A stretch of DNA of 64,000 bases from positions 5,975,501 to 6,039,500 of the forward strand of contig NC_084669.1 of assembly GCF_028389875.1 (NCBI RefSeq), read 5' to 3'. Shown in pieces: positions 29,101 through 44,800 of this stretch (position 1 is its first letter; every line of letters starts with the position of its first letter). The notes under the pieces were generated by a model. That model had not been told where the DNA came from and made no database searches. It saw nothing but the letters and a program-made list of their open reading frames with translations. The position numbers and the translations under genes were made by a program. Origin of the DNA: Rhea pennata (taxonomy: Eukaryota; Chordata; Aves; Rheiformes; Rheidae).

Positions 29101-32100
29101 AAGAGGAAAGCAGCTGCCCAGCTACACTACACTTTCACTGAATTCAGCCCTGAGCTTCATACACAGAAAATCTTAAATAACTCTCTTGAGATGATCAGGG
29201 ACTGGCAAGTGGATATGTTAATTTCAGATTAATTCCAGATCCTCTGAAGACAGGAAAAGCAAAGTTGCCATCCATTCTGGAGTACACTGTAGAACTGAGA
29301 AAAATATCTTTAACAATGTAAAAACCACACACTTTTTTTTTTTTTTTTTTTTTTTTTGAGTAGAAAAAAACAGAAAGGCTTTCAGAAGTTTCCTTGAGAT
29401 TTATATACATAATCTGAATCTCAAACAGACTAGCAGGAGGAGATTTACTAGTAGTTTTGGAACACTTTATATAACTCATCTCCTAAGCCCTTCAATAATT
29501 CAGACAGACTTTGTTACTGAGTATTGAGGTAAATGTGTCCATGAAGAGGTAAAATGTACAACACAAACACTCCTGCATATCCTTACTGAGTTGGTAAGCC
29601 ATAAAAACCACACAGGATACTTTTTTCCTGCATATCTAAGAAATCTATTCCTTGTTTCCTTGGATTCCTCTTTAACAGGATTAAATATTTCAGACAGACA
29701 TTGCAATACAGCTGTTAATTACAAGATTTATCTTGAAAACAGGAAAGTAGCAGCAATTACAGTCGAAAACCTGTAGCTTGTAGTTCCTCTGTTACTTAAA
29801 GTGTTCATTCTGAGTTGAAGGAAATACGATTATCCTCCATGAAATTAAACTAGCTAAAGATAATTAACAGTTCAAATTTGGATAGCCAACTATAATTACA
29901 TGTACTGCAGCAATATTTTATATAAATTATTTCAAGATAGCAAACAATTCTATTGAAATTCAATAATTTCTTCACCCTGAAACACACAAATCATTTTAAT
30001 TTTTCAAACAAATGAATGGCTTTTAAAATGTAAAAAGATTTATTTCCTACGACTAAATTCAATTACTTAGTGAAAGGGGGACGCAGAACTAGCTGTCCTT
30101 TCACTCCAAAAATATAATATTTTCCAGACTCATTTTTCCTTTTGAGTGGCACAGCAAGACATATCACAAATCCTACATTCATACAATTAGAGTTTCATCA
30201 AGCAAATCTAGTGTAAGCTTGCACCGCATAATCAGCTTCCATATCATCAGAGGAAGCAACTCCTCAGGGGTAATACAGTGGTAATACACTATGCAAAGAC
30301 AAACATTAACACTTTGAGCGATTGTTAATTGCAGAGAAAAAAAGAGGAAATAAAATATTAAGCCATTAGCCAGTTGACAGAAAAGCTGCTATATATTTTG
30401 AGAACCATGGTGTTAGTCACCACCTGTCCAAGATGACAAATTCATACGATGGAGATACTTGGTCTGAATACCTGGCATTTTTAACTGCTTTAGAGAGAGG
30501 AAGAAGTTATAGCTTTTTCTCTACCTTCCCAAAATTCAAGCAATGGACTAGACAGGCAACTAATTTAGGAGCAATCTTGAAAAATCCTCACTACCAAAAT
30601 AAGCAGAGTTCAGCCAGGAAGCATAGGTCACGTCTGAACAAATGCAGGTATTAGTTTGTGAACCAGTCATCTAGACTATAATTGATAGGGAAAAAACAGG
30701 CATTTCCAAGGTGTGATTTATCTCACTCTAAAAGAGACATTTAGAATAGGTCAGACAAACCGTGCTTCCTAGTACTCCCTTGAATAGCAAGGAGCCCTTC
30801 TGTGAATGTTTCAGATAAAGATGCATAGTCAAGAGAGTCGAATCCCACCTTCAAGGAAGAAATGAAGGAATACAGCCCAGGGAGGAAGACAGGTAAGACA
30901 GCCTAACAGCATGAAAAACAGAATGACTAATCATGTAAGAGAGAACTTCTTGCATCACTGAACACCTCTCAGCGGTCCACATTGTATCTAGTCCCTAGTG
31001 TCTACAAAGTTCTCTTACAACAAAAGCATCTGGTCAACCATTCCAATTTCCTTTCCCTAATTCCTTCAATAAAATCATCCATGGAATTACCCCTCACCCT
31101 GAAAAACTGAAAAAAAAAAAAAGAATGAGGTTTCTAAAATACTATGCTGTGATTACAGTTTAATCCATGAGTCCAAATTACATTACCTTCCCACATCAGA
31201 AACTCCCAGCATGATCATTTTTCCAAAGTTTCTAGTTGATCAAACAGAACACAGGAATCCCAGTCATAAAGAGCTCTAAAAACACTAAGTTCAGACTGAA
31301 AGAAGCAAAAAGTAAAAGCTGAAGAGAAAATTATCGGACAAATACAGGAAATCAGATGGATTGCAGCAGAGTAGTACTGTTAGTTTTAAAAATATTTTGT
31401 ATGAATGTTTTATACATAGATTTTGTTAGATAAAACCTGACTTCATTATTTCCCTCTCTGTACAAGGGGAAAAAATTATTATCTACTTACTTTTCTGTAA
31501 TATCTAGTACTTTCTATGCAGAACTGACAGTACTATCAAAATCCCAATGAGGCTTTTTGCAAATGCTCTGGACTTTTCTCTTTCTGGAATAAATAACATG
31601 CTTGATTTCCTACATTTATCTCATAGCTTTTATCTCAAGAGATTTTTAATATTCCCTTGTTTTCATCAGCACTAAATCAATGTATTCAGAAATCTTTTTG
31701 ACTGAGACTTCTGCAATCTGATAAATCAGCCAGACATCTCTAAAGATGGGTGCCTAGTATTTTAATTTTATGATTCAAATCTGAAGGTTTTACTGATTTC
31801 TTTTACTTATAACTGCAGTTGACACTCGTTTTACTGAAATATTTCTAGATTGGCTCAGAGTATTACAAAAACATATACTTCTGTCAGTCAGTTCTATCCC
31901 CCTTGCTGCTCAAAAGGACTCTGAGTCACCCACTGTCACTTAGAGACTGGTTTTAACTAGCTCTTGTAGAAGAACTGAAAATACACATCCCACCTCACAG
32001 AGGTGACCCACACCACACCACTCTGTAAATAGGTTTACCGCTGCATGGAAACAGTAGGACCTATTTTACTTCCAAATAGCTCTATCTAGGCCAAACAGTC

Positions 32101-35100
32101 TAATACACATTCTGGTTTAATTTTATGCAAAGGGAATCCAGTCTTTGGGCTCCAAGACCATGTGAACCATTCAGCAGCAAAAGAGGACTGTCTTAAAACT
32201 ATCTTCAACAGGTCACTACTGATCAGAACAAAAATGCTGCCATTGAAAGCCTTACATTTAGTACCAAGGGATTTAGAAATTTACTCCATCCTAAGATAAA
32301 GATCACGGACTACTTCTGCCAATCATGCCTGATCAGACCTGACCACAGTGTTTCACATCTGATGGGCCTGGAGCCAAACTCACAAAGTCCACAAAGTATA
32401 TTAGATTCTAGTTATCAAAATAGGAGCCCTGGCTGGGTGTAAGATTCCTTATTTTCTTCTTTGTAGAAAAGAATAAAGGAATATCCTTCATGAAACTGTA
32501 GGTTGACCTGAGATTAAAAACAGCCCCTGCAGAAAGGGAAAAAATACTTTAATGAAATGAATACAATGAATATGCAGCCAAGCCATGATTTTACTTCAGC
32601 TATTTGCCTTTTTCTCACATACAATGCAGTAGCTCAGTTTCTCTTACCTGACAGTTGTCTAAAGCAGTCCACTAGTGAGCTTAACTAGCCTTACTGAACA
32701 CTCCACATTACCAAATATATAACTTGCAAAGAGCTAACAACATACCTGCTTTAGTAATATCTCTACACTTGGTTTGTTCTTACAGAAAAATGCTACACAA
32801 ATGAATGGATTTCAGAGCAGGATGTCAGGACTACACCACAATGGCAATTTCACAGAATCACACTATTTGCCAGTTTTGACAAATAGAATAGCATTATGGT
32901 GAAGTTTCTCATTTTTATATATTTATTTTAGAAGAAGATTTTATTCTATTTCTTTCCTAAAGATAGTTAGAAACTGATTTACCAGTTTACTCTGTCTACA
33001 GACCTAAGTTGAGAGTCATCCATTTTCAAATTAATTTGGGGATTTCTGACTTGCTTTGCTTCACAGGAGAAGAGCTGTCACAACAGTTCATAGACTCAAT
33101 CTCCTTTCAGTTAGAAGTGTGATCAGAAGAACTACAGTCTTAGCTTTGCATACACCTTAAGCCTACCTCAGTAGGTAACGGCTAAATAACAAAGTCTTCT
33201 TCAAGCTGTGAAATCAAGTATATACCTCAACTTTACTTGAACAGTTCAAACTTTACTTGAAAAGTTGAAAGAAAAGGGAGCAGTAGATTTAAACTTCTAA
33301 TCTAGCTGGTGATGCAAGATACAACATGATTCCATGTTTTCTCTTATTCTCCTCTGGAAGTCTCACTCCACTCCTGAGAGTTCCCTGCATGGTAAGTTCC
33401 ACAGGTTGGCTAGGGGGAGGCAACCCCACCAGCTCTTTGGTATCCTACGTAAAACCACAAATTACATGAACTGCAAGTCACAGTGCTGAGATCAGTGAAG
33501 AAACAGGCTTATCTGATAGAATTTGATTTCATTTCTGATTTTTAATGCAGTAAGACTGCTAAGTAACATATGCCGCTGTGAAGAATCACACTAGTTTCAT
33601 CTTCATTTTTGAATAGAATCTGCTAAGTTGTGCTAGATAGCAAAGAGATATAACATCTCATAATTCAGATCCTTCAGTCATTTTAATACAAAAGACTAGG
33701 TGCTGGTGAAAAGCAAAGACCCCTTACATGGCTTCGAAGCAAGTTTACTGTTTACAGAAAAAATGATGGAAAGATACAGACACGTCCTTTCACCTTAAGA
33801 CTCACTGTATCTTCAGACAGATAAGCAGTGAACAATGACAAATAGCATACCTGCATGGCTACATATTTTCATAAATAAAATAAGCAGGTAAATAGTCACC
33901 TCATTTACCACAATAACATGCATCATGGTCACTTAATAAACTGGCATCTGGATGATTTAATATACCCAAACTCTTAAAAGCTTGTGAAAATTACTTATTT
34001 TCTTTCTAGCAAAACACAGGAGCAGAAACTTGCAGTATTTGCTTTCCACTTTCTGGATAGAAGAACTACGTCCTGAGCACTGTTTCTGAAATAATGTTTA
34101 TTGCTATTCCCACACAAGAAGGGATGCTCTGTAGGGATGAGGGTGGCAATGCACATGGTCAGTGTCCCTACCACCACCTGCACTCAGTGGCAATGGTCAA
34201 ATGCAAACACTGATAGTAATATTAGCTTTTTAGTAGGTCCTTTAATTCTGTAAGGAAATGTCTTACAGGGCAGCTCAAAGAAGCTAATACAGGTAGGAAG
34301 TATGGCAGGGTTAAAGGGAAAGGCATGCATATTGCTCAAATTTACAGAATACAGAAGTTGACTTCCTCACAAAGGAAAAGATGGAAATGCAATGAAAAGA
34401 GGAAACTGGGATTACTCTCCTTATTCTCATCTGCAGATAGTGCTGGGAGATCTCTACAGAATTCTTCTTACACGACCTTAAGCTTTTAACAGAGATGAAC
34501 AATTACTGCTGTCATAATAGAATCTGGCTATTTAAAGTAGGAAATTACTGTTCAGGATTGGTCTGAAGATGTAATCTAATTTATTATGCCAGTAGAAAAG
34601 AGTAACTTATTAATTTTTCCTATTGCTGTTTGCACTTCCTTTCTTAGAGACACTGCTGTTTCTCTCCATAAATGAGCACGGATAACCTCATGTTCAGTAC
34701 TCATATAGCATGCATATCCTAATTTTGACATATATGGAATTGACAATGTGCAATATGCTCCACCTGCAAAGTTTTCTTAAAGACATGGTTATGCTGAAGT
34801 GCACAGTAGGTATTAAGATCCTAATTCTTTGGTCACTGTTCCCATTAACCCTTTTAGCTGATGGCTTTAGATGTAGCAGTAATGCTTATTAATAGACAAG
34901 AATTCTCCAGCTACTTCAGTTTTAGCATTTTGGTCAGATCAAGGTTTCCTCCTATTTTGCAAATAGGCATTAACTCAATTTATGATGAATTTGTCTCCGC
35001 AAAGGCTCATTGTGAAAAATAAGGTTGTGAAAAAATCAGCTCCGCACAGTATCAGGACCTGAAATGTCAAATCCTTGCAAATCTGGCCACAGCAAATTTG

Positions 35101-38100
35101 GGGCTTTAGTACTGACATATAACTGTGTGGGGCAATTTTGTCTGAAAAGTACATGTCATCAAAATATATATTGAAAGGAACTGTTCTTAAAAAAAAAATT
35201 CCTATGTAAAGAGGGTCAATCAAGACATAAAAAGGAGTATTTGCATGTGGTTTGCCACCTTGTCTGAGAAGACTCTGAGGCAACTATATGCTATATCTTG
35301 AAAGAGAGAGAAAATCATTTTCTTTTTCCACTTCTAAAGGATCATTATTTTTTCAAATATTAAGGGTCTTTTATTTGTCAATGGAGTAATTCAGAAACAT
35401 AATCACTGCTACTGCCCCTACAACCAAATACACTAACTACATGCTTCATCTCAGTTTTCTAGTGAAGTTCTCTGATTTCTTCATCTGTGTCCAACAGTAA
35501 TTGCCCCAACTCTTTTTCAACCAATGAAATACGAAAGGAAAAACAGAGAAGAGCTCATCTATAATCCAATGTCAACAATCATGCTGGAAGTGGCTCAGAT
35601 CAAATAGAGAAGTTACTAAAACATAGCTTCTTTAAAGTTTGATCTTTCCTCGAATAAAAGGAACCCCTGGAATCAATGAAAGACCTCTATTAAAAATCAG
35701 CCAAACACCAATCACAATTTAGCCATAAGTCAACCTTTTAAATTAACATTAAGATTCCAGCTACAAAAATAAAATCACAGAAGTATTTAATGGAAAAAAT
35801 GCATAAGGTCATTTCACTCACATTATTGCTCCTACAGCAATATTCACTATTCAACATTTCTTTTAAACAGAAAATGTTATTTTTATTGAATTTATTAACA
35901 TAAATCTATCAAACACAAAATTGTAAACTTAATATCTCTTCAGCTACTCTAATATTCAGTTGATTTTTTTTAATCAAGTTTGTCTTCCAGTTAGAAAGTT
36001 ATATTAAATCTACTTGCATCTTATTATTTGAGATCAATGGGTAACAGAAGTCTCATAAAATTAAATACAAGGAAATGTACAGTCCTGCACCTGGTCAAGA
36101 ATAACCCCATGCACTAGTATACACTGGTGGCTAACCAACTGGAAAGTAGTTTTGCAGAGAAGGATCTGTGGATTGTAGAGGGCTGAACATGAACCAGCAA
36201 TGCACCCTTGTGGCAATGAAGACCAGCAGCAACCAGGGCTGCATTGGGCAGAACACTGCCAGCAGATCAAAGTAGACGATCTTCCCCCTCTACCCAGCAC
36301 TGGTGAGGCCACATGTGGAGTGCTGGGTCCAGTGCTGGGCTCCCCAGTACAAGAGACATGGACACACTGGAGCAAGTCTAGTGAAGGGTCAGGAAGATGA
36401 TTAAAGGACTGGAGCATGTGACGTACAAGCAGAGGCTGAGAGAGCAGGGATTGTCCAGCATCAAGAAGATAAGGGTCTGGGTGCGTGTCATCAATGTGTA
36501 TGAATTAAGGAAGTAAGGAAGGCAATAAGGAAGATTGGAGCCAGGCTCCTCTCAGTGATATTCAGTGAAAGGATAAGAAGCAATGTCCCCAAACTGAAAT
36601 ACAAGAAATTCTATTCAAACCTTAGAAAAAACATTTTTACTGTGAAGTTCATCAGGTACTGGAACAGGTTTCACAGAGAAGTTGTGGAATCTCCATCCAA
36701 GATATCCAAAACCAAACTGGATATGGTCCTCAGACACCTGCCCTAGCTAACCCTGCTCAAAGCAAGGAGGGTGGTCTAGATGATCTCCAGAGGCCCCTTC
36801 CAATTTCAACGATTTTGTAATTCTGTGACTTAAACTATAAGCTGGTACAAACCAGACTAACAAACCATTATTCATTTATTCATGACACCAATTTCAAGCT
36901 GCATGTGTGGGTATTCATGACAATCATGAGCTTGATTCACAACGGACTACTGATATTAAACAGATATTAAAAAAATACAGCTTGAATAGTAAATATTGCT
37001 GACAATCCATAAATAAAACATTCACAGTCACTAGGTAAACTTGAGTTTATAAACTCTGAGAACTGCAATCTGCTTGCACATATTTTTGAGTAGAATATGA
37101 GAATAGCTACTCATGATGAAATAATCACTTCCTCTAATAAAGCAAATAGTGTCAAGAAGTTAGCATTTCCTCCACAGGAATTTTAGTGTTTTTGAATAAA
37201 ATGTGTTGCATCACTATTATTTACCCATATTTGCTCCTTCAAAGACTTCACTAGTACAATAATGTCAACACATTCTAAGATGTCTAACTGCCTAGGATTT
37301 TTTTTTTAACAAATAAACAATATGTTTGACTAAACAAATATTTGAAGCAAGTCTGTATTGCTGAACTGTTATTTTTTTCTAGGAAAGCTTCAGAGATTAA
37401 TCCATTCAGAAATCATTTACATGGCAAGCAGCTCAGAATATAATACTGTGGGTTTTACTGCTATCCCAAAGCAGTATTTACATCAAAATGGTCTATTGCT
37501 TCCTGAGCTGAGATCTGAACTAAGTCTCTAGACTTTTCTGTACTTTTTCTGTACAAAATACGGCTTTGAAAAGTCTTTCAGCAGTTTGATGCTCCCCAAA
37601 ACATTTTATTCAGCACTTATGACTACCCAATAAACAGCTAATAAATGTGAAAGAGAATGTAGGCTCTGACAGTAAAAGCCCCACACTTTTGAGATCATTA
37701 TGCTCTGCTGCCCTCAACTTTCCATTTTCCCTTCATAGTTCACAACTACCGTTACCAGAAGCAAGAACACAAGACTGGTCTGCAGCTGTATGTAGAACCA
37801 TGATACTTCCGACTGCCAGCTGTGTGTCTATTTTACTCTGTTTAACTATCCATTGCTCTGATAAGCGACATGCAAACATAAGCAAAACTTTGAGGTCAGA
37901 TCAACAAGTTCACCTAGTTTTGGCAACAAGTCAAGAAGCACTCATATATTCTACTACCATAAGTAAAAGCACACATTTTGCAGCACACCTGTGCTTGCTT
38001 TTGGTGATCTACCCTCATTTATATAGATGAATTCTGGGTTAAGGACTCAAATTCTTGTCACGGATCTTCCTCCCTTTGACTCAGAACTCTGTACCAAAAC

Positions 38101-38776
38101 CTGTTATCAACAACTTGGGAATACAATCTGAATCTATATTTTTAAGCCTGAATCTTCACAGCTGAAATCTCTGGGAAATTAATTATGAACAGCTTGTTCT
38201 GTGATGGATAGCAAGATTTGGATTCCTATGAATCTGTGTTTCTAAAACATGCTTTCCTTGATAGCTGTATTTTTTCCTATCTTCTGAATTATCTCTGTTT
38301 CCACTCTTCATTCCAAAAACTGCCTACCATCTTCTTTCATAAAATACACAAATTATGCCTACCTCCTCCTCTGAAATCTATTTGTAGTCCCGGCAAATGC
38401 TGCTATTCTTAGTTTTAATCAATTTCCAGCCAATATGTAACTGTGTAAAAACATCCAGTAAACTAGGCAAGTATGCATTCTTGTATCTTACCCAGATTTG
38501 GTCAGAGCTCTATCACTTCTTCCCAAAACTCTAGCTTTTTTTATAAAGATACTTTGAAGGATCTTACATAAAATTGTTTCTTGACAGCATTAATTAAACT
38601 ATTCATAAGTGATATTCTATTTTGCTAAAAGGAATCAGGAAAATTAAAACTCTACTGGATAGTAAAGCCAGCTTTCAAATGTTTCAGATGGAAGGAATGG
38701 AAATATGTTTCAGCTGATTTGCTCCAGCTTCTAAAATGCTAAATTTTAAATGCATCCTAAAGTTTATTTAGGCAGT

Positions 38777-38825
<49 letters not shown>

Positions 38826-41800
38826 ACTGCTAGTAGAATACATGGGAAAAAAGCATAAAGACTGATATTGAAAAGAACTGTTCTGATTACATTTCCAGTC
38901 TTTATCACTGAATATCTGGGCTGCCTGAAATTGCTTTGTTGTATGTAAAATTGGTATTAAAAAGGTCTATTTTATCATGCACTTTCTCTACATTTTAATG
39001 TATAAGGCAACAATTAAACTTAACAAAAGGCTTCTGTGTGATAGTAACTTTTCAACAATAAACATTAAAATAGATATCACCAATTTTCAGATAAATAATG
39101 CTACAGGACTCTAGGTTCACATGTTGTTTGTGCAAAGATCTTGACATCAGTCATAAGATAAAAAGGAAGAAATTAATCACAAACAGTCTTCCATCCATCC
39201 TATTATTACACTATAGGCCTGCAAATTCAGTGGTTTTTTTTCAGCTGTCAGCAGTGCATGTGGTTTATCCAATTAACTGTCCTGTATTTTCACTGTATTC
39301 ACTATATAACTTTACTATATTTTTCTCTAATAAGTCTTCATATGTCACATTCCATTAAATATTCTCTATTCATGCATTCCGTTTTCTCCATTGGTATGCT
39401 GCATAATCATTACATGTATTATTAATTTCAGACAACAATAACTTTATTCTTTTCAGTATAATATGTGCTGTTTGTTTCTTTAATATGCCAAATCATTCTG
39501 TCTGTATGTCCATCCACTTTGTTGCTCATGTTTTGTTTTATATCTGTTGTTTCATCCTGCTGTTTGAATTGTGCCACAAGGAGAGGAAAATGGTGAAGAG
39601 TCTTGAATCAGCCCATCATCAGCTGCATTATGTACTTTCCAGCACTGCAAGGTGTGATCTGAGGAAAGGGTATGTTCTTGTTTCTGCTGCATATTGGGAT
39701 GGATGAACTAGGAGAAAATTAGCACAGAACTACCAAAAACATCTAGCAAAGTGCAATTCCTACCATGCTTCACTCAGGAGAAATACTGTCTTCAGAAGCC
39801 CATCACAGGGATGTCAGTGCTTGTTCCAATCAGCCCTTCCAGACAGTGTAAGTTATCATCAAATGTTCAGTAACTTCCACCATTTTCAGGGCCACTTTTG
39901 AGATACACTTCCTTGTTTTTTGGACAGCAAGCTTGCAAAGTACAACCAGAACGCACCCTGAAGAGTAAGCACGCTTACTCCACGTACCTTGAGAAATTAG
40001 GATGCCATCATGTATCTCCAGGCAGGCTGTTTGTAGACTCTCTGCAAGAAACTGCATAGAAGACATGCAGGAGGAGGAACATGCTGCCTTTATGATCTCT
40101 ATAAATATTATTTGTTTTAGTGAAGTATGCACATACAGGCTGCACAGCATTTTCATAGACACCAACTTTAATAGTCAACAGTTATAATGCCAATAGCATT
40201 AAACAGTCAGTGAATTACAGAGCCACAGAAATACTAAATATGGAAGAGCAGATCTACACTTTGGAAGGGCTTTAGTCAGAATAGCTATGTCTGAACACAG
40301 CACTCAAACACCTCTGAGCTGCTTGGACCCAGACAGGAGTTTTGGTCCCCCACCCCCACACATTAGTTCCCTCAAACAAGATATTCTGGCAGTTCAACTG
40401 GTAAAGAGGCAAAACATGCTTCAAACAGACAAGATCCAGAGACTTCGTAGATCCAGTGCAACATGCACTACTGCATAAATTTAGATGCAGTCATTGAATA
40501 CTGGGGTAGTGTATCTGTAGATTCTAAACTAAAATTGCAGTGGTTAAAAGTTAAACAAAGAAGGATTTGAATAATCTCAGCAGTCTTTCCAGGAAAGAAT
40601 AGCAAAGGACACAGCTAGGAGAAAGCAGCCTTGAACATGGTATGCCAATTCAAAGTATGCTTTCAGCAACCCCTACAGGTAAAGTTTTCCCCTTGTTCAG
40701 AGAGGGTGGTAACAACAACGTTGTCTGCACTTAGGTCAACCTCCTTTTCTGATGTGGTACATGCCTTAATTGTTTCAAGCAACTATAGTTCACCTCTACC
40801 TGCAAGTCCCCTTTCCAAAACATTGTGCTCCGAACATTTTCATATTTGTATTGCATATACTGCTTGGCACAGGGAAAGACATGGGAATTTAAGCCAATAA
40901 AATTATGTGTGCGCCTAATAAAGGGAATGCATTCTCCTTTGTGGCATAAGATGATCCTCAGAGTGGAAGAAAGGCAGTTCACAATGTTTTTATTGAGCAT
41001 ACAAGTTCAGGTCATGCCATATGAGGATGTCCATATTATCACTGTTGTTAGACATGAAAGCAGGAAAAATCAGGAAAAACATAAGCTTTTTTGGTGCTGC
41101 TTCACATAACAATAACACAGGGCAACCTCACAAATTATGTGACATGCCACAAAACTTGCGAGGAGAAAGGTTAAGTGAGCTGATATAACAATTTGTTCTC
41201 ACATGCAGTTGGGTAAGTATAGCACTGAAAAATGCACTGGAAACAATAAAGTCACTACAGATTTACAGTAGTATAAGGTAGAACGCAATTTGTTCTGAAA
41301 AGTCCAGTTTACATTTAAACCCTGTGAGCTGGTGCTGGGTCTCAAAAAGGAGCTCTATATTTATTATTAGGTTCCCAATACAAGAGAAACATGGAGCCAC
41401 TGGAGCAAGTCCAGCGAAAGGCTACTAAGATGAATAAGGGACTGAAGCATCTCTCATATGAGGAAAGCCTGAGAGAGCTGGGACTCTTCAGTTCAGAGAA
41501 GAGAATATGGAGAGGGAGGGGGAAAATCTTATCAATGCATATAAATATCTCAGGGGAGGATGTCAAGAGGATGGGGCCAGACTCTTTAGAGGTGCCCAGC
41601 AATAGGATGAGAGGCAACAGGCACAAACTGAAACACAGAAAGTTCTGTCTGAATATAAGGAAAAACTTCTTTATTGTGAGGGTAACAGAACACTAGAACA
41701 GGTTGCCCGAAGAGGTCGTGCAGTCTCCTTTTCTGGAGATACTAAAAAGCCACCTGGACAAGATCCCAGGCAATGTGCTTTCGGTGACACTGCTTGAGCA

Positions 41801-44800
41801 GGAGTGTTAGACTAGATGATCTCCAGAGGTCCCTTCCGACATCAAATGTTCTGTGACTCTGTGATATTGCTAACCTAGCAGAGTTCTTCTGGCTCACTGA
41901 ATTCCACACTGAACTGATAGAGAGGATAAGAGAAGCCTGAAGAATCAAACACCCTTATTTTATCTAGAGGTAATTGCATACTGGAAGAAGAGAGAAAGGA
42001 GTCAAAAAAACTGAGTTTATGGAACAAATATTGAAGTTACCTATCTTTATGTCAAGAATGCAGGAAAGACAGTTTTTTAAATCTGAGACAGGAAGATTAT
42101 TTTTCACAGGGAGTAGCAAGAGAGTGACTGTCTACAATATTACACACAAGAAAAAGTTGAAAATTTCTGAAGGTAAAGTATCATAACTTTAACATCCTCA
42201 TTACTTCAAAGGTTCAAGGAGGCAGTTTAATATCAATGTTTCCTATAATACTTTTTTTTTTTTTTTTAGCTCTTCAGTCTAGTTTGTGTATGGGTGAAGT
42301 GGCAACAAGAACATTAATTTCTTATCATGACTATAAACTATTTTTTATAAAATAATATTGACAACCCTAGTAATTTCAATTTTGCTACATAAAATGAGTG
42401 GAGGGTAGCACTATAAGAACATCAACTTAGAATGATTCCGTTCTCCATTATGAGACTAAAGTAAGTATCGATTTTAAGGCTTCAGAACGCACATTCTTGT
42501 CAGAGACTTGATATCATAACATCAGGCTTCAAAGAGTTAAGAATTTTTAGCAACTGCAGGGTTGCCTCACTCTAGCATAGGTTTATGAACAGATAAAAAC
42601 TATTGTATACATAATATCTTTTCTTTCTTATCACATGCTAATAAAAGGCTTTGTAGTGGGAAATATAGTCAACATGCTAATATTGCACAGTCAGTGAAGG
42701 TAAAAGCTATTCTTATAATTTTGATCTAAACCCACTGAGCCATCACTCTACTCCTACTGAATTTTGTAGGAGTTGTCGTAAAATTATTCAGAGCTTATAA
42801 AACCCATACCAGTTAAAATTAAAACTCCAGTGTGCATTCTGAGGCTGAGGCCACCCCACTGGCACAGAGACAATGCACTTCACTATGCAACAGGTAATTG
42901 AGGTACGGGCCAGTGCTAAGCAGAGCATGCCACATATAGTGTTTGTGGTGTAGGCAAAAATGAAAGCTCAGAGTATGTCCTCCATAACTCACATTGCAGC
43001 CACAGATTAAACTGCTGTGTTTCAATGAAAAGAACTGACCAACTGTATCTTGTCACACTTAGCACACTGAGTAGATTGAGTACTAATCTATAAATTCTCA
43101 GTACAACAAGGCTCAGTGGATTTATTGATTAGGACTACAAAGCTTGCAACATATCTACAAACATATACTACACCTCCATCTCTTCTGGGGACACTGTAAG
43201 CAAGATCAACCCAGAATTTCATTAATCTCTTCATCTGATTTGTTTGCAACATATAACTCTGTACAATTAGCCAGTTGGAAGCCATTATTAAAAAAAAAAA
43301 AAAAAAGAAGAAGAAGAAGAAGAAGAAGAAGAAATAAAGAAAGAATCAGGAAAACAAATTCCAGAGATATTCCAGAGATAAGACTTACTAGTACTCATCT
43401 GGCAGTTCTCAGAAACCAAACAGCACATAATAAATCATACCCAAAAAATAAAAACTCACAGTAATCACCATTACAGATTTTACAGATCACAAGAAATTTG
43501 ATTAGACCTTCTGAAAAAAAAGAAAACACTCTAGAAGCCAGCTCCTCAAAACAGAGAGGAACACTCATAAACACGTAACTTAATGAATTAAAGTAGGCAT
43601 ACTAGTTTTTGTAAAACCACCCAAATGTCTGTCAGGACATAGCATTAGTTGGGATAGCCTCTGATACAGTTGGGGCTTCCCTCTGATCAGTCCATCAGAG
43701 CTAGATTGTGGACCACTTCAAAACCAAATGGAGTGATGAGTGAATGACTGTTTTGTCTTAGGAGCAGAAAAGAACTAATAAAACCCCAAACTGAGCACAA
43801 TTTACTTGTTTTCCACCTGCTCCCCTAAATAAGGTATTACTAATACTCTTGTTACCCATTACCTGCTATCTCAGTGCTGTCACGTAGGCAGAAAAGTCAG
43901 GGCTTTCTATATGTTTCCTATACTTGCTTGAACTGGGAACAGAGCTACCATTTACTCCTGCATGCACCCAGGAAAAGCAGTTCAATGGCAGTAGACACCT
44001 GAATGTGAAAGTTTAACAACTGTTCAGAACAAAGTCCCACATGGTCAAGGATCCCATCCTTAGCCATGCCCAGTAGTGGATGCCATCAGTGACTAAGAGA
44101 ACAGGGAATGAAAGAATCATCCTTCTACTAGCATATGGTGACAGCTTCAAGTAGCATGAGCATTTCTTAAACTTGACCTTGTACCCAGATCATTAAGATG
44201 AATAATGTGATGCAATATGATCTCTGTGTATTCCTTTCTACCCATTCCACCTCCAAACAGATAACTTCCCAGGAAGAAAAACTTAAGTTTTGTTTTGTTT
44301 TTTGTTTTTTTTTTTTCCAAAACCCTATAAGAACAGCTAAACTATCTTTGTGACCTGAGTATCGGTTCAGTAAAACTGGTGCTTTAAAGATATTAACAAA
44401 TAGATCTTATCAAAACTATGGCAAGTCAGACATATGGTATGATATGTTCTGCCATATTTCATTGGAATATAAGTATTTACACTATGGATAAAGGTTGCAT
44501 ACAAAGGTGTCCTTTAGGAAGCAGATATCCCCTGGGTATCATGTTGTTTTCTTTAACCTTGAGGAGTGCTTTACTCTACTGATAGTCTTGCTGTGGCTGT
44601 CAGTGGATACACGTGGTTCTCAAGATAAGGAAGAGTCATGGGCTCACAACTTCACTTCCAAGAGAAAATTTCTGGCTGTTGATGACCTAAGACAGAAGCA
44701 CAGGCCCCTCCAGCAAAAAAATCAGGTACATGATTTAACCAAAGAAAAGAGCAATTCTGAAACACAGATTACCAACGCTTTTGTCAAAGAGGTACTACAT

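Noticed and set aside
36061..36417. 118-codon minus-strand frame
   Set aside because: It lies opposite a + strand CR1 fragment and is explained by it.
37647..38030. 127-codon plus-strand frame in intron 5
   Set aside because: No family resemblance and no promoter or poly(A) context; treated as chance.
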